A stretch of DNA of 64,000 bases from Flavobacteriales bacterium (GTDB lineage: Bacteria > Bacteroidota > Bacteroidia > Flavobacteriales_D > Sanyastnellaceae), in NCBI GenBank assembly GCA_018402085.1, contig JAGYJM010000001.1, forward strand, positions 216,562 to 280,561, written 5' to 3'. Shown piece after piece: positions 9,119 through 17,750 of the stretch. The notes under the pieces were generated by a model, which saw only the letters and a list, made by a program, of their open reading frames with translations, was not told where the DNA came from and did not search any database. Made by a program: the position numbers and the translations under genes. Positions within the stretch are counted from its first letter, which is position 1, and the number at the start of each line of letters is the position of its first letter.

Positions 9119-10134
9119 CAGCGCAAGACGAGAAAATAGGTCGCTATACCTACCAGAAGACCGAGTCCTGAACCTTTCATCGCACCCATCAGCTTCTTAG
9201 GTCTTGCCACGCGCTCATAGCCAAGGGCGTAGACCTCGTTAAATTTGTATTCAGGCTTGCTGATCGAGGCGCCCTGGATGCGAAGCACCGGCAACAGCGG
9301 GAAAGCAGAGTAGGCAAGGGGTGGAGCTATCGTAAAAAGGAGTCCGCCATCGGCAAGGATGGCACTGCCCGCACCAACGAGGAATCCTCCCAGGGTGGTT
9401 GGCCAGACTTTGAAGCCGCGGCGCGCATCCTGTTCTCCGGCAATGAAGATCCGCATTTCATCAATGCTCAGGTCATCTCCCAGTGCAGGGTCAGGAGCGT
9501 AAAGCACCCATTCTCCGGCGTTTTGACCGGTGAAAGTCATTGAAAACACCTCTGATTTGTGGATTTCGAGACGTTTTGGCTTCCGCCGCTTTCGCGGCGT
9601 TTCCATGACAATGTCAATGCCGTCAACCGATAGCACGCTGCCACTAATTTCATTCCCGCTCATGCGCAGCAAGGTGGCCTCAGCAGGCAGTTCTGGAACT
9701 TCAAAGAAGTTGCGGTCAAAAGCGGTTTCAGGGTTACCGATTTCAGGAAGGACAACCTCACCTTCAAGAAAAAAAACGGCAGACCAGGTCAGGTCGCCTT
9801 TCTTCGCGTCGAGCTGAAGCTTGATGCGCTCGCCGTTCTTGATGGCAGTACCCGTGACGAAAATACCCGTAGTGCGCTCACACATCGGTAGCGGCACCAG
9901 TTCAGGCTGTTCCTTTTCCAGCATGAGTGAAAAGTGCCGGTTGATGGCGTGCAAAGTACTGTCTGCTATTTTTTCGGCCTGAAAAGGCCGGATGCAAATA
10001 CTGTCGTTTTTCGCAAGGCGCAGCGTGTAGTGCAAGTCTGATGCACTGTTACGCAAGGTGTTGTTCCATGGATGCTGTCCTGATGAGGTCAGCTGAAGAA
10101 GCAGGAGTGCGGCGCAGAGAAGCGTGAATCGCAT
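9118..10134 (-). CDS. Exported hypothetical protein
   Basis: The protein has 338 residues from the ATG at 10134, which begins a good signal peptide (RFTLLCAALLLLQLTSSGQ). A longer frame to 10176 is possible, but a TACCTTTG promoter box at 10150-10157 would lie inside it, so I prefer the shorter start. Residues about 150-200 form a basic stretch (ETPRKRRKPKRLEIHKSEVF) that reads like a small beta domain. The C-terminal half has glycine-rich hydrophobic segments (LGGFLVGAGSAILADGG, GSGLGLLVGIATYF), so it is probably membrane associated. I recognise no family. It heads a two-gene unit with the UbiA-like gene. Confidence 0.6.
   Translation of the reverse strand: MRFTLLCAALLLLQLTSSGQHPWNNTLRNSASDLHYTLRLAKNDSICIRPFQAEKIADSTLHAINRHFSLMLEKEQPELVPLPMCERTTGIFVTGTAIKNGERIKLQLDAKKGDLTWSAVFFLEGEVVLPEIGNPETAFDRNFFEVPELPAEATLLRMSGNEISGSVLSVDGIDIVMETPRKRRKPKRLEIHKSEVFSMTFTGQNAGEWVLYAPDPALGDDLSIDEMRIFIAGEQDARRGFKVWPTTLGGFLVGAGSAILADGGLLFTIAPPLAYSAFPLLPVLRIQGASISKPEYKFNEVYALGYERVARPKKLMGAMKGSGLGLLVGIATYFLVLR
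9975..9994 (-). repeat. CATC-hairpin element 2
   Basis: On the minus strand CATC is followed by stem CGGCCT, loop TTTC and stem AGGCCG. It lies inside the exported hypothetical gene, in the coding sense, near its N-terminus. Element 6 (30845-30864) is identical to it, and the identity extends to 26 bases with the adjoining A-run. Confidence 0.85.
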
Positions 10135-10149
10135 ATAAATCAGTTTGGT

Positions 10150-10157
10150 CAAAGGTA
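10150..10157 (-). promoter_or_regulatory. -7 promoter box (TACCTTTG) for the 10134 gene
   Basis: This is an exact TAnnTTTG match on the minus strand, 15 nt before the ATG at 10134. It is used here to choose that start over the one at 10176. Confidence 0.5.
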
Positions 10158-10271
10158 AGCGTACGCTCGTAAACATGGCCGCAGATTAGTTGTTGCTGAC
10201 ACAAGCTTGACGGCGATACCGATAGAGAACGCAGAAAGTGTCTCTTGTGATGGCTCGTCTGTTTTGAGCTG

Positions 10272-10279
10272 TATATTTG
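10272..10279 (+). promoter_or_regulatory. -7 promoter box (TATATTTG) for gcvP
   Basis: This is an exact TAnnTTTG match 19 nt before the gcvP ATG. No clear -33 TTTG is seen at the usual distance. No glycine riboswitch is evident: only about 120 bp separate gcvP from the neighbouring divergent promoter. Confidence 0.5.
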
Positions 10280-10298
10280 CAGACCCAAACCTAAAAAA

Positions 10299-13154
10299 AT
10301 GGATACAGGTAGTTTCGCAGCACGACATATTGGTCCGCGTCAGGAAGAAATCGCCAGAATGCTCGAGGCCGTTGGTGTTGAATCAATTGAGGAGCTGGTT
10401 GATAAGACAGTGCCCTCGAACATCCGATTGCAAAAAGAGCTAGAGCTGCCCGAGCCGATGACGGAGCGCTCATACCTGAAGCACCTGAAAGATCTCGCTT
10501 CTCAAAACAAGATGTACAACACGTACATCGGTATGGGTTACTATCCGACAGTGGTGCCTTCTGTGATACAGCGAAACGTACTGGAGAATCCGGGTTGGTA
10601 CACGGCATACACGCCTTATCAGGCTGAAATTGCCCAAGGGCGACTTGAGGCGTTGTTGAACTTCCAGACCATGGTTAGCGATCTGACAGGTTTGCCCATC
10701 GCGAATGCTTCATTGCTTGATGAAGCAACAGCCGCCGCAGAAGCCATGCTGATGCTGTTTCATGCCCGTTCTAAAGAGAAGCGGAAAAGCAATGCCAAGC
10801 GCTTTCAGGTGGATGAGAATGTATTCCCCCAGACCCTCGCAGTGATCAGCATGCGCGCGCATCACCTCGATGTTGAGATCGATGTGAAACCATGGCGTGA
10901 GTTTGATCTGAAAGAAGACGTGTTCGGATGTATGTTGCAATACCCGAACGGAGTGGGCCTCATTGAAGACTACAAGGCATTCACTGAATCTGCACGTGAA
11001 GAAAATGTACCGGTGGCCGTGGCTACTGATCTCGCAGCCCTTGCCTTGCTGATGCCTCCCGGAGAATGGGGTGCAGATGTGGTCTTCGGTAACTCTCAGC
11101 GTTTCGGCGTTCCGATGGGCTATGGAGGTCCGCACGCAGCGTTCTTCGCCACAACAGATGCTTACAAGCGTCAGATTCCGGGCCGCATCATCGGCGTGTC
11201 AAAAGATCGCCGAGGTAAACTCGGACTCCGGATGGCACTGCAGACGCGTGAGCAGCATATCCGCCGCGATAAAGCTACGAGTAACATATGTACCGCCCAG
11301 GCATTGCTGGCAGTGATGGCTTCCATGTATGCCGTGTATCACGGCAAGGCGGGCATCCGGTCGATCAGCGAGAGCATTTACCAGAAGACTCGTCTGGTAG
11401 ATGAGGCCCTGCAGGCAGCCGGTTGGGAGCAGAAGAACGAATATTACTTTGATACACTCCTGGTAGATACCGGCGACCGGATCAATGAGATTCGGGCAGC
11501 CGCAGAAGCGGCGGAGCTTAACCTACGCTTCTTTGACGACGAGCGCCACGTCGGGATATCCATGAGCCAGGTAGACGACCTCGAGAGCATAGACACGCTT
11601 CTCGGGGTGTTCCTTGCCGATCGCAAAGATCAACACTTTGAGAGCCTTCCTACGCGACCAGACATCATGAAGCGTCGTACAGATTACCTCACGCATCCTG
11701 TTTTCAACCGCTACCACAGCGAAACGGAGATGATGCGCTACCTCAAGCGTCTCGAGAATAAAGACTTCTCACTGACCCACGGTATGATCCCGTTGGGTTC
11801 GTGCACCATGAAACTGAATGCGGCAACTGAACTGCTTCCATTAACGTGGCCTGAATTTGCTGAGATTCACCCATATGCTCCTGTTGAACAGGCGGCTGGT
11901 TACCATAAAGTGATTCACCAGCTCAAGCGCGATCTTGCAGAGATTACTGGACTTGCAGGTACCAGTTTGCAGCCGAATTCAGGTGCCTCTGGTGAGTACA
12001 CAGGGCTTTTGGTGATTCGGGCTTATCACGAATCTCGGGGAGAGTCGCACCGCAATATCTGTCTTATTCCATCTTCAGCACACGGTACCAACCCGGCAAG
12101 CGCCGTGATGGCGGGTATGAAAGTGGTTGTGGTGAAATGCGATGATAACGGAAACGTTGACGTCCAAGACCTTCGCGATAAAGCTGAACAGTACAAAGAC
12201 AATTTGGGAGCGCTCATGGTGACCTATCCGTCAACACATGGTGTGTTCGAAGAAGCGATCGTCGAAATCAATGAAGTCGTGCACCGTTGCGGCGGACAAG
12301 TATACATGGACGGGGCAAATATGAATGCACAGGTTGGATTGACAAATCCCGGGCGTATTGGTGCAGACGTATGTCACCTCAACCTTCACAAAACATTTGC
12401 CATTCCCCACGGAGGCGGTGGCCCGGGCATGGGGCCTATCTGCGTGGCAGAGCATCTGGTTCCATTCTTGCCGGGTAACCCACTCGTACGAACCGGCGGT
12501 GAGGCCGGAATCGGCGCTGTTGCAGCTGCTCCATACGGCAGTGCGCTGATTCTCCTTATTTCTTACGGTTACATCGCGATGCTCGGGGCAGAAGGCCTGC
12601 GGAACAGCACAGAGATTGCAATTTTGAACACCAATTATATACGTGTGCGCCTCGAAGGCCAGTTCGATGTCTTGTATAAAGGAGCAAACGGCTATGCGGC
12701 ACATGAAATGATCGTAGACTGCAGGGGCTTTAAGAAGCAGGGCATTGAGGTTTCGGATATCGCGAAGCGACTGATCGATTATGGTTTCCATGCTCCTACG
12801 GTGTCATTCCCCGTGGCCGGAACGATCATGATAGAGCCTACAGAGAGCGAAGGCCTTCGTGAGCTTGACCGATTCTGTGAAGCGATGCTAAGTATCCGCG
12901 AGGAGATTCGTATGATTGAGCGTGGCGATGCAGATATAGAAGACAACGTACTGAAGATGGCTCCCCATACGGCTGAAGAACTTATCGGTTCAGTGTGGCC
13001 GCATCCTTACAGCCGCGAAAAAGCCGCCTATCCTGTTGATAGTCTCCGTGATCAGAAGTTCTGGGTGAGCGTTTCGCGCGTTGATGACGCTACAGGAGAC
13101 CGTAATCTTATATGTACGTGTCCACCGTTGGAAAACTACATGGAAGAAGCCTGA
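10299..13154 (+). CDS. gcvP: Glycine dehydrogenase (decarboxylating), P-protein of the glycine cleavage system
   Basis: The 951-residue protein is a full-length homodimeric-type P-protein. Both halves are present: an N-terminal [17 protein letters not shown] start and [36 protein letters not shown] in the second half; and [18 protein letters not shown] with the PLP Schiff-base lysine at residue 698. It decarboxylates glycine and loads the aminomethyl group onto the lipoyl H-protein. The T, H and L protein genes are not adjacent, as is usual in Bacteroidota where gcvP often stands alone. The ATG follows an A-rich run and a TATATTTG box; there is no Shine-Dalgarno sequence. Confidence 0.98.
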   Translation: MDTGSFAARHIGPRQEEIARMLEAVGVESIEELVDKTVPSNIRLQKELELPEPMTERSYLKHLKDLASQNKMYNTYIGMGYYPTVVPSVIQRNVLENPGWYTAYTPYQAEIAQGRLEALLNFQTMVSDLTGLPIANASLLDEATAAAEAMLMLFHARSKEKRKSNAKRFQVDENVFPQTLAVISMRAHHLDVEIDVKPWREFDLKEDVFGCMLQYPNGVGLIEDYKAFTESAREENVPVAVATDLAALALLMPPGEWGADVVFGNSQRFGVPMGYGGPHAAFFATTDAYKRQIPGRIIGVSKDRRGKLGLRMALQTREQHIRRDKATSNICTAQALLAVMASMYAVYHGKAGIRSISESIYQKTRLVDEALQAAGWEQKNEYYFDTLLVDTGDRINEIRAAAEAAELNLRFFDDERHVGISMSQVDDLESIDTLLGVFLADRKDQHFESLPTRPDIMKRRTDYLTHPVFNRYHSETEMMRYLKRLENKDFSLTHGMIPLGSCTMKLNAATELLPLTWPEFAEIHPYAPVEQAAGYHKVIHQLKRDLAEITGLAGTSLQPNSGASGEYTGLLVIRAYHESRGESHRNICLIPSSAHGTNPASAVMAGMKVVVVKCDDNGNVDVQDLRDKAEQYKDNLGALMVTYPSTHGVFEEAIVEINEVVHRCGGQVYMDGANMNAQVGLTNPGRIGADVCHLNLHKTFAIPHGGGGPGMGPICVAEHLVPFLPGNPLVRTGGEAGIGAVAAAPYGSALILLISYGYIAMLGAEGLRNSTEIAILNTNYIRVRLEGQFDVLYKGANGYAAHEMIVDCRGFKKQGIEVSDIAKRLIDYGFHAPTVSFPVAGTIMIEPTESEGLRELDRFCEAMLSIREEIRMIERGDADIEDNVLKMAPHTAEELIGSVWPHPYSREKAAYPVDSLRDQKFWVSVSRVDDATGDRNLICTCPPLENYMEEA

Positions 13155-13374
13155 AAGGCCGACTAAGATTCCGCGTACCAAACCTTCGAGTGTGAATCCT
13201 ACCTGCGGGTTGATCGCAGAAAATTCACCATAGGCGGTCTTTTGGGAGACACGGAGGCAGGGAAGGCAGAGCCCTGAGTATGAGCGTAAAGTGATCGGGT
13301 GCAATGTCGGTTTCATTTACACGGCATTGCAAGAGACAAACAAATCAAAACCTTAACGCAAGCTTAAAGATTCA

Positions 13375-13382
13375 TATATTTG
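13375..13382 (+). promoter_or_regulatory. -7 promoter box (TATATTTG) for the first T9SS cargo gene
   Basis: This is an exact TAnnTTTG match 48 nt before the ATG at 13431, in the 276-bp gap after gcvP. The remainder of that gap shows no gene or terminator that I can support. Confidence 0.5.
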
Positions 13383-13430
13383 GGGCACTTGATCAATTCA
13401 ATTCACGTAAACCACTTAAAATCAATCATT

Positions 13431-15341
13431 ATGAAGAAAATTTACGCGCTGATGCTCGTATCATTTCTTGCCTTTGGAGCTTCTGCTCAGCATGTTTATC
13501 AACCGATGCAAAAGGCTCGCGACGGCAAAATGATGCGTGCAAACAATAGCACCACCTTCGCTGGAGATCGCGAAACATTCTACACCAACGACTTCAGCGA
13601 CTGTTCTGACTTCGTTATTGACAACGCATTCGATAACGGTTTGACTCAGTTTGTTGAACTCCAGTGGGAGTGCGGTAATGTCGAGCCGGAAGGTTTCGCG
13701 GCGATCGCGCCAATCGAATCTACCACCGCTGACGATGGCTTTATGATGGTCGACTCAGATGAGTTCGGTGGTGAAGAAGGCGGAACAGGCATTGAAAACT
13801 GCTGGTTCCAAACGGCAGATCCTATCAACTGTGCTGACTATCCTTTCGTATCGATCAGCTTTGAAACTTTCTACCGTATGTGGGATGGAGGTTCATCTGA
13901 CGGCAACGAATACTGCCTTGTAGAGGTTTCACGCGACGGCGAAACATGGCCGGATGTTGAAACGTTTGAAGTGGCAGACGGATTTGTAGACTTCGGTGAT
14001 GGCGATGGCGAGGTACAAGCTCGCTGGGAGTTGTGGCCTGAAATGGAAACCCAAGACCCGGTAGAGAACCCAACAATACAAACTTTTGATATCACAGCAG
14101 CAGCAGGTGGTCAGGAGCAAGTGTGGATCCGCTTCCGCTGGAAGGGTACCTGGGGCTACGCCTGGATGGTTGACGACATGGAGCTCTTCGAGACACCTGC
14201 CAACGATCTCCGCCTTGGTAGCTACACTACGTACACCGATTATGACGGAACAGGAATCTATGAGTACGGAGTGTGGCCGGTTAGCCAGTCGACAGAAGTA
14301 CAAATGGCCTCTACAGTTCAAAACATCGGCACAGACGCTCAGACAAACACCTCACTTTCTGCTACCGTGAATGGTGAAGCTGTAGGTTCGTCTGACCCGA
14401 TGGATTTCGAATACCAAATGACGGATACTCTTCGCATTCCCGGGTATCAGATCCCAACCGATATTGGAGAATACACTGTAGAGTACACCGTAGCTTCTGA
14501 TTTCGAAGATGAAAGTCCTGAAAATAACACGACCACACAGTCTTTCGAAGTCTCAGAATACAGCTATGGTCGTGATGACGAATTCTTCACGGCACTCTTC
14601 CCGGGTGAAACCTACAACGACCAATACATGGCGGCAACACCATTCCAGTTCTTTGGAGATGCCACCATCTACGGAATCGATGTAGCCATTACGGCGGGCG
14701 ACGAAGATGCGCCGATCATTGCACACATTCTTGACTTTGCAGAGCTTGAAATTCAGGCTTCCACTGCAGAGCTTGAGCTGAATCCGGCTTTCGTAAATAC
14801 AGACCCGAACAACGAAGAAATCATCTGGTACACGTTTGTACTCGAAGATCCATGGACGGTCTCAGCCGATGAAGGCTGGGTAGCGGCTTTTGAAAGCTAC
14901 GGAGGTTCAGGCGTTCGTATCGGTGAGTCAAAATTTGCTCCGGATCAAACTTGCTACGTGCAGGGAGACTTCGGAACCGCTGGTTTCGACTGGTATTTCA
15001 CCAATGAAGTTCCTATGGTTCGCTTCAATCTCGATCCAAACCTTCAGGAGACTCCTAACAGCGTAGAAGAGGTGAACACTGTAAACTTCGAGCTCTTCCA
15101 GAACGCTCCAAACCCGGTATTGGATCAAACCCGAATCCGCTACAACCTGAACGCTGCAAGCGAGGTTGTATTTGAGGTGCGTGACCTTACCGGTAAGCTG
15201 ATGGAAAGTCGTGACCTCGGTACTCAGGTAGCTGGTGAGCAAATCATCGAGCTGAACGTTAGCAACTACGCTGCCGGTATGTACCAGTACTCCGTTACTG
15301 TTGACGGTGAGCGTGCGACACGCAAAATGATGGTGAAGTAA
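13431..15341 (+). CDS. Secreted choice-of-anchor J-like protein with T9SS type A sorting domain (paralogue 1 of 3)
   Basis: The protein has 636 residues from the ATG at 13431, which begins signal peptide MKKIYALMLVSFLAFGASAQ. Residues about 45-260 look like a jelly-roll 'choice-of-anchor J' domain: YTNDFSD, ESTTADDGFMMVDSDEF and the closing GYAWMVDDMELFE. Ig/CARDB-like strands follow (about 270-395). The C-terminal 80 residues (FELFQNAPNPVLDQT to RKMMVK) are a type A T9SS sorting domain, so it should be secreted and attached to the cell surface. It is strongly acidic. The following two genes encode paralogues, and a strong terminator separates it from them, so each is probably transcribed alone. 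The ligand or substrate is unknown. Confidence 0.9.
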   Translation: MKKIYALMLVSFLAFGASAQHVYQPMQKARDGKMMRANNSTTFAGDRETFYTNDFSDCSDFVIDNAFDNGLTQFVELQWECGNVEPEGFAAIAPIESTTADDGFMMVDSDEFGGEEGGTGIENCWFQTADPINCADYPFVSISFETFYRMWDGGSSDGNEYCLVEVSRDGETWPDVETFEVADGFVDFGDGDGEVQARWELWPEMETQDPVENPTIQTFDITAAAGGQEQVWIRFRWKGTWGYAWMVDDMELFETPANDLRLGSYTTYTDYDGTGIYEYGVWPVSQSTEVQMASTVQNIGTDAQTNTSLSATVNGEAVGSSDPMDFEYQMTDTLRIPGYQIPTDIGEYTVEYTVASDFEDESPENNTTTQSFEVSEYSYGRDDEFFTALFPGETYNDQYMAATPFQFFGDATIYGIDVAITAGDEDAPIIAHILDFAELEIQASTAELELNPAFVNTDPNNEEIIWYTFVLEDPWTVSADEGWVAAFESYGGSGVRIGESKFAPDQTCYVQGDFGTAGFDWYFTNEVPMVRFNLDPNLQETPNSVEEVNTVNFELFQNAPNPVLDQTRIRYNLNAASEVVFEVRDLTGKLMESRDLGTQVAGEQIIELNVSNYAAGMYQYSVTVDGERATRKMMVK

Positions 15342-15368
15342 GATCCACCCATCTGAATGAACTGTTTT

Positions 15369-15402
15369 GAAAAGGCCTTCAAGTGAGGGCCTTTTCTTTT
15401 TT
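15369..15402 (+). terminator. Intrinsic terminator after T9SS cargo gene 1
   Basis: A 9-bp perfect stem (GAAAAGGCC with GGCCTTTTC) encloses a 10-nt loop and runs directly into six T residues. It starts 27 nt after the stop codon. A CATC-hairpin element begins at the end of the T tract. Confidence 0.9.
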
Positions 15403-15422
15403 CTGCGCAGAAGCGCAGGATG
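15403..15422 (-). repeat. CATC-hairpin element 3
   Basis: On the minus strand CATC is followed by CTGCGC, loop TTCT and GCGCAG. It abuts the terminator of the preceding gene. The 20-bp core and a few flanking bases are identical to element 7 at 31450-31469, which is inside a coding region. Confidence 0.85.
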
Positions 15423-15553
15423 CGAAGCAGTGTTTCACAAGCACGAAAACGTTGGATTGAAAGAATAAAGATGTTTTCTGACGTTTTATTCTCCCGTAAC
15501 CCTTGCGGGGATGCCTATTTTCACTAATTTCCAACCTTATAAAAAGTGTAAGG

Positions 15554-17575
15554 ATGAAGAAAATTTACTTGTTTTTAACTGCAATGTTGTTTGTAGTGTC
15601 GGTCAATGCACAGCGTATCGATGCTCAACACGATTTTAACTCCATGCTGCGTCCGGCATCTTCGACCGAAATTGAAGCGTCGAACAACCTCGGAAGAGCA
15701 CTCATGGAAAAATGGAATGCCACGGACCGCGGAGACACTTTCTTTTACGAAGATTTCTCCGAAGGCCTTGATGGCAGCACTCCCTTCGGAGCATGGTCGA
15801 TTGAAGATTCTGGCGGTGGCTCGATCTGGATGGAAGCAGACGCAAATAGCCCTGCAGGTGAATTCTCAACCAATATCGGTGCCCTTGAATCAACAACCGC
15901 TGATAACGGATGGATGATCTTTGACTGTGACCTCTACAATACACCCATTTCCGATGGTGTAGAAGATGTTACCGGAAGACTGATTTCGCCGGTGATTGAT
16001 ATGTCAGGACTGAATTCTGTGGTGGTTGAGTGGGAACAATACTTCCGCTACTGCTGCTTTTCGCCGGCACCCGTGTTTCTTGAAGTTACCACTGATGGTG
16101 GCGACAACTGGACAGCTTTCCCTGCGTGGGGAGATTTTATCCAGTCAGCAAATACCGCTTCTGCGAACCCTCTCCCAACAGGAGTTGACATCTCGTGTGC
16201 AGCTGCCGGTGAGTCAACAGTTCAAATCGCCTTTTCTTACCTCCAGAACCCTGTCGTAGGTAATGGCTACAGCCACTACTACTGGGGTGTGGATGATGTG
16301 GTGATCCGTGAGAACGAGATAGTCAATGACCTCCGCGTAGCACAGGTGACTACAGGCGATGTATTCAATTATTTCGAGTACCGCTCACTCCCTATTGAAC
16401 AGGCGATTCCTGAAGATGAAGGTGGGCTTGTCGCCGGAGTCATTTACCGCAACGCGGGCAATGCTGATCAAAACAATGTGGTGATCACCGTTGACATCCT
16501 TGATGATGGAGGAAATGTACTTACCTCTGTAACCTCCGAGCCATTCACCGCTCCTTCAGCCGCAAATGCTGAACTCTGTCCGCAAAACACCAATGACACG
16601 CTGTACATCAATACCGACTGGGCGCCAGAGGCGACTGGTGATTACACAGTGGTTGCAAGCATCGCAAGTGATTCTAATGACGAAACGCCTGATAATAACC
16701 AGCGCGAACGTCCAATCACGTTCACCAACGATATCTATGCACATGACGACGAGTCAGAATGGAATGTGGAGTTCCGTCCGCGCGAAGATGACGACAATGG
16801 CCTCTTTAACCCAACAGGCTACGGTAATTTCTACACCGCAAATAACCCTGGAACCACAGCCTATGGAGCACTTGTGGCTTTTGGGCCAAATACCGGTACC
16901 GATTTTCTGGAGTTTGAGTTGAGGTTCTATACCATTGAGCCCGGTGTTTTCCTAAATGACGCTGGGTTTGATGTTGCATTCTACTCGGTAGCACCTGAAT
17001 ATGTGCCGTCTTCTATTGCCGGAGCCGAACTGGTCTACTACCCTTTTGAAGACCCGATAGAAATGAGTGTCGCAAATCCAACAGACCTCGATGATGATGT
17101 CTTCTACTTCGTAGGCGTTCTCAATGACTTCCAGTCTGAAGAGGAGCTTACAGTTGTAGGTAACGGAAACTCTGATACCGACAACTCAACCGGAGCATAC
17201 GAGCAAACAGGCGATGGTGACTTTGTGTGGTTCACAGCGCAAACCGCTACACCAGCCATTCGCCTGGTGACCAGCGAGCAAACCTCTGTTGATGAGCTTG
17301 CCCAGCGAAATGGTGTGCAACTCATGCAAAACATGCCAAACCCGGCCGCCGAAAGCACAACAATTGAGTTCTACCTGGTTTCTTCGAAAGAAGTGATGTT
17401 CGAGCTCTATGATGCGCAGGGGCGTCTCGTAGATCAGAATGATATGGGTACCCTCCAGGGCGGAGAGCACCGCATCGTTTACCCTGTAAATGAACTTCAG
17501 TCTGGGGTGTATTACTACAACCTTATTGTAGACGGGGTACGCCTTACGAAGAAAATGATTGTTCAGCGCCGCTAA
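15554..17575 (+). CDS. Secreted choice-of-anchor J-like protein with T9SS type A sorting domain (paralogue 2 of 3)
   Basis: The protein has 673 residues; the ATG at 15554 starts signal peptide MKKIYLFLTAMLFVVSVNAQ, so a longer frame from 15503 is rejected. The N-terminal module repeats the pattern of paralogue 1 (FYEDFSEG, ESTTADNGWMIFD, HYYWGVDDVVIRE near residue 255). A CARDB-like segment follows with DETPDNNQ (about residue 380), then another beta domain. The last 80 residues (VQLMQNMPNPAAESTTIEF to KKMIVQRR) are a type A sorting domain. It is flanked by terminators on both sides, suggesting independent transcription. Function beyond surface display is unknown. Confidence 0.9.
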   Translation: MKKIYLFLTAMLFVVSVNAQRIDAQHDFNSMLRPASSTEIEASNNLGRALMEKWNATDRGDTFFYEDFSEGLDGSTPFGAWSIEDSGGGSIWMEADANSPAGEFSTNIGALESTTADNGWMIFDCDLYNTPISDGVEDVTGRLISPVIDMSGLNSVVVEWEQYFRYCCFSPAPVFLEVTTDGGDNWTAFPAWGDFIQSANTASANPLPTGVDISCAAAGESTVQIAFSYLQNPVVGNGYSHYYWGVDDVVIRENEIVNDLRVAQVTTGDVFNYFEYRSLPIEQAIPEDEGGLVAGVIYRNAGNADQNNVVITVDILDDGGNVLTSVTSEPFTAPSAANAELCPQNTNDTLYINTDWAPEATGDYTVVASIASDSNDETPDNNQRERPITFTNDIYAHDDESEWNVEFRPREDDDNGLFNPTGYGNFYTANNPGTTAYGALVAFGPNTGTDFLEFELRFYTIEPGVFLNDAGFDVAFYSVAPEYVPSSIAGAELVYYPFEDPIEMSVANPTDLDDDVFYFVGVLNDFQSEEELTVVGNGNSDTDNSTGAYEQTGDGDFVWFTAQTATPAIRLVTSEQTSVDELAQRNGVQLMQNMPNPAAESTTIEFYLVSSKEVMFELYDAQGRLVDQNDMGTLQGGEHRIVYPVNELQSGVYYYNLIVDGVRLTKKMIVQRR

Positions 17576-17600
17576 TATGCAGTGATGACAGAAGCTTTTA

Positions 17601-17634
17601 GAAAGCCCGGCAGCACTGCCGGGCTTTCTTTGTT
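17601..17634 (+). terminator. Intrinsic terminator after T9SS cargo gene 2
   Basis: AAAGCCCGGCAG pairs perfectly with CTGCCGGGCTTT (12 bp, with a tight loop), followed by a T-rich tail. It starts 25 nt after the stop codon. Confidence 0.88.
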
Positions 17635-17750
17635 TCTGATTTTGAACAACTTGGTGTAGGAAAGTTCTTACGTCTTTATCAGCAATCGCCCGTAAGACGT
17701 TGTAATATCGTGCTGATATCTTGCCGCCAAACGCTCGAAAAGAAACTTTA

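Noticed and set aside
9590-9609. Hairpin CGCCGC-TTTC-GCGGCG preceded by CTTC in the 9118-10134 gene
   Set aside because: One base of the CATC flank differs; basic Arg/Lys codons could give this by chance. Kept outside the count.
11499-11516. GCCGC-AGAA-GCGGC followed by GGAG in gcvP
   Set aside because: The flank is GGAG instead of GATG and the stem is only 5 bp; Ala/Glu codons explain it.
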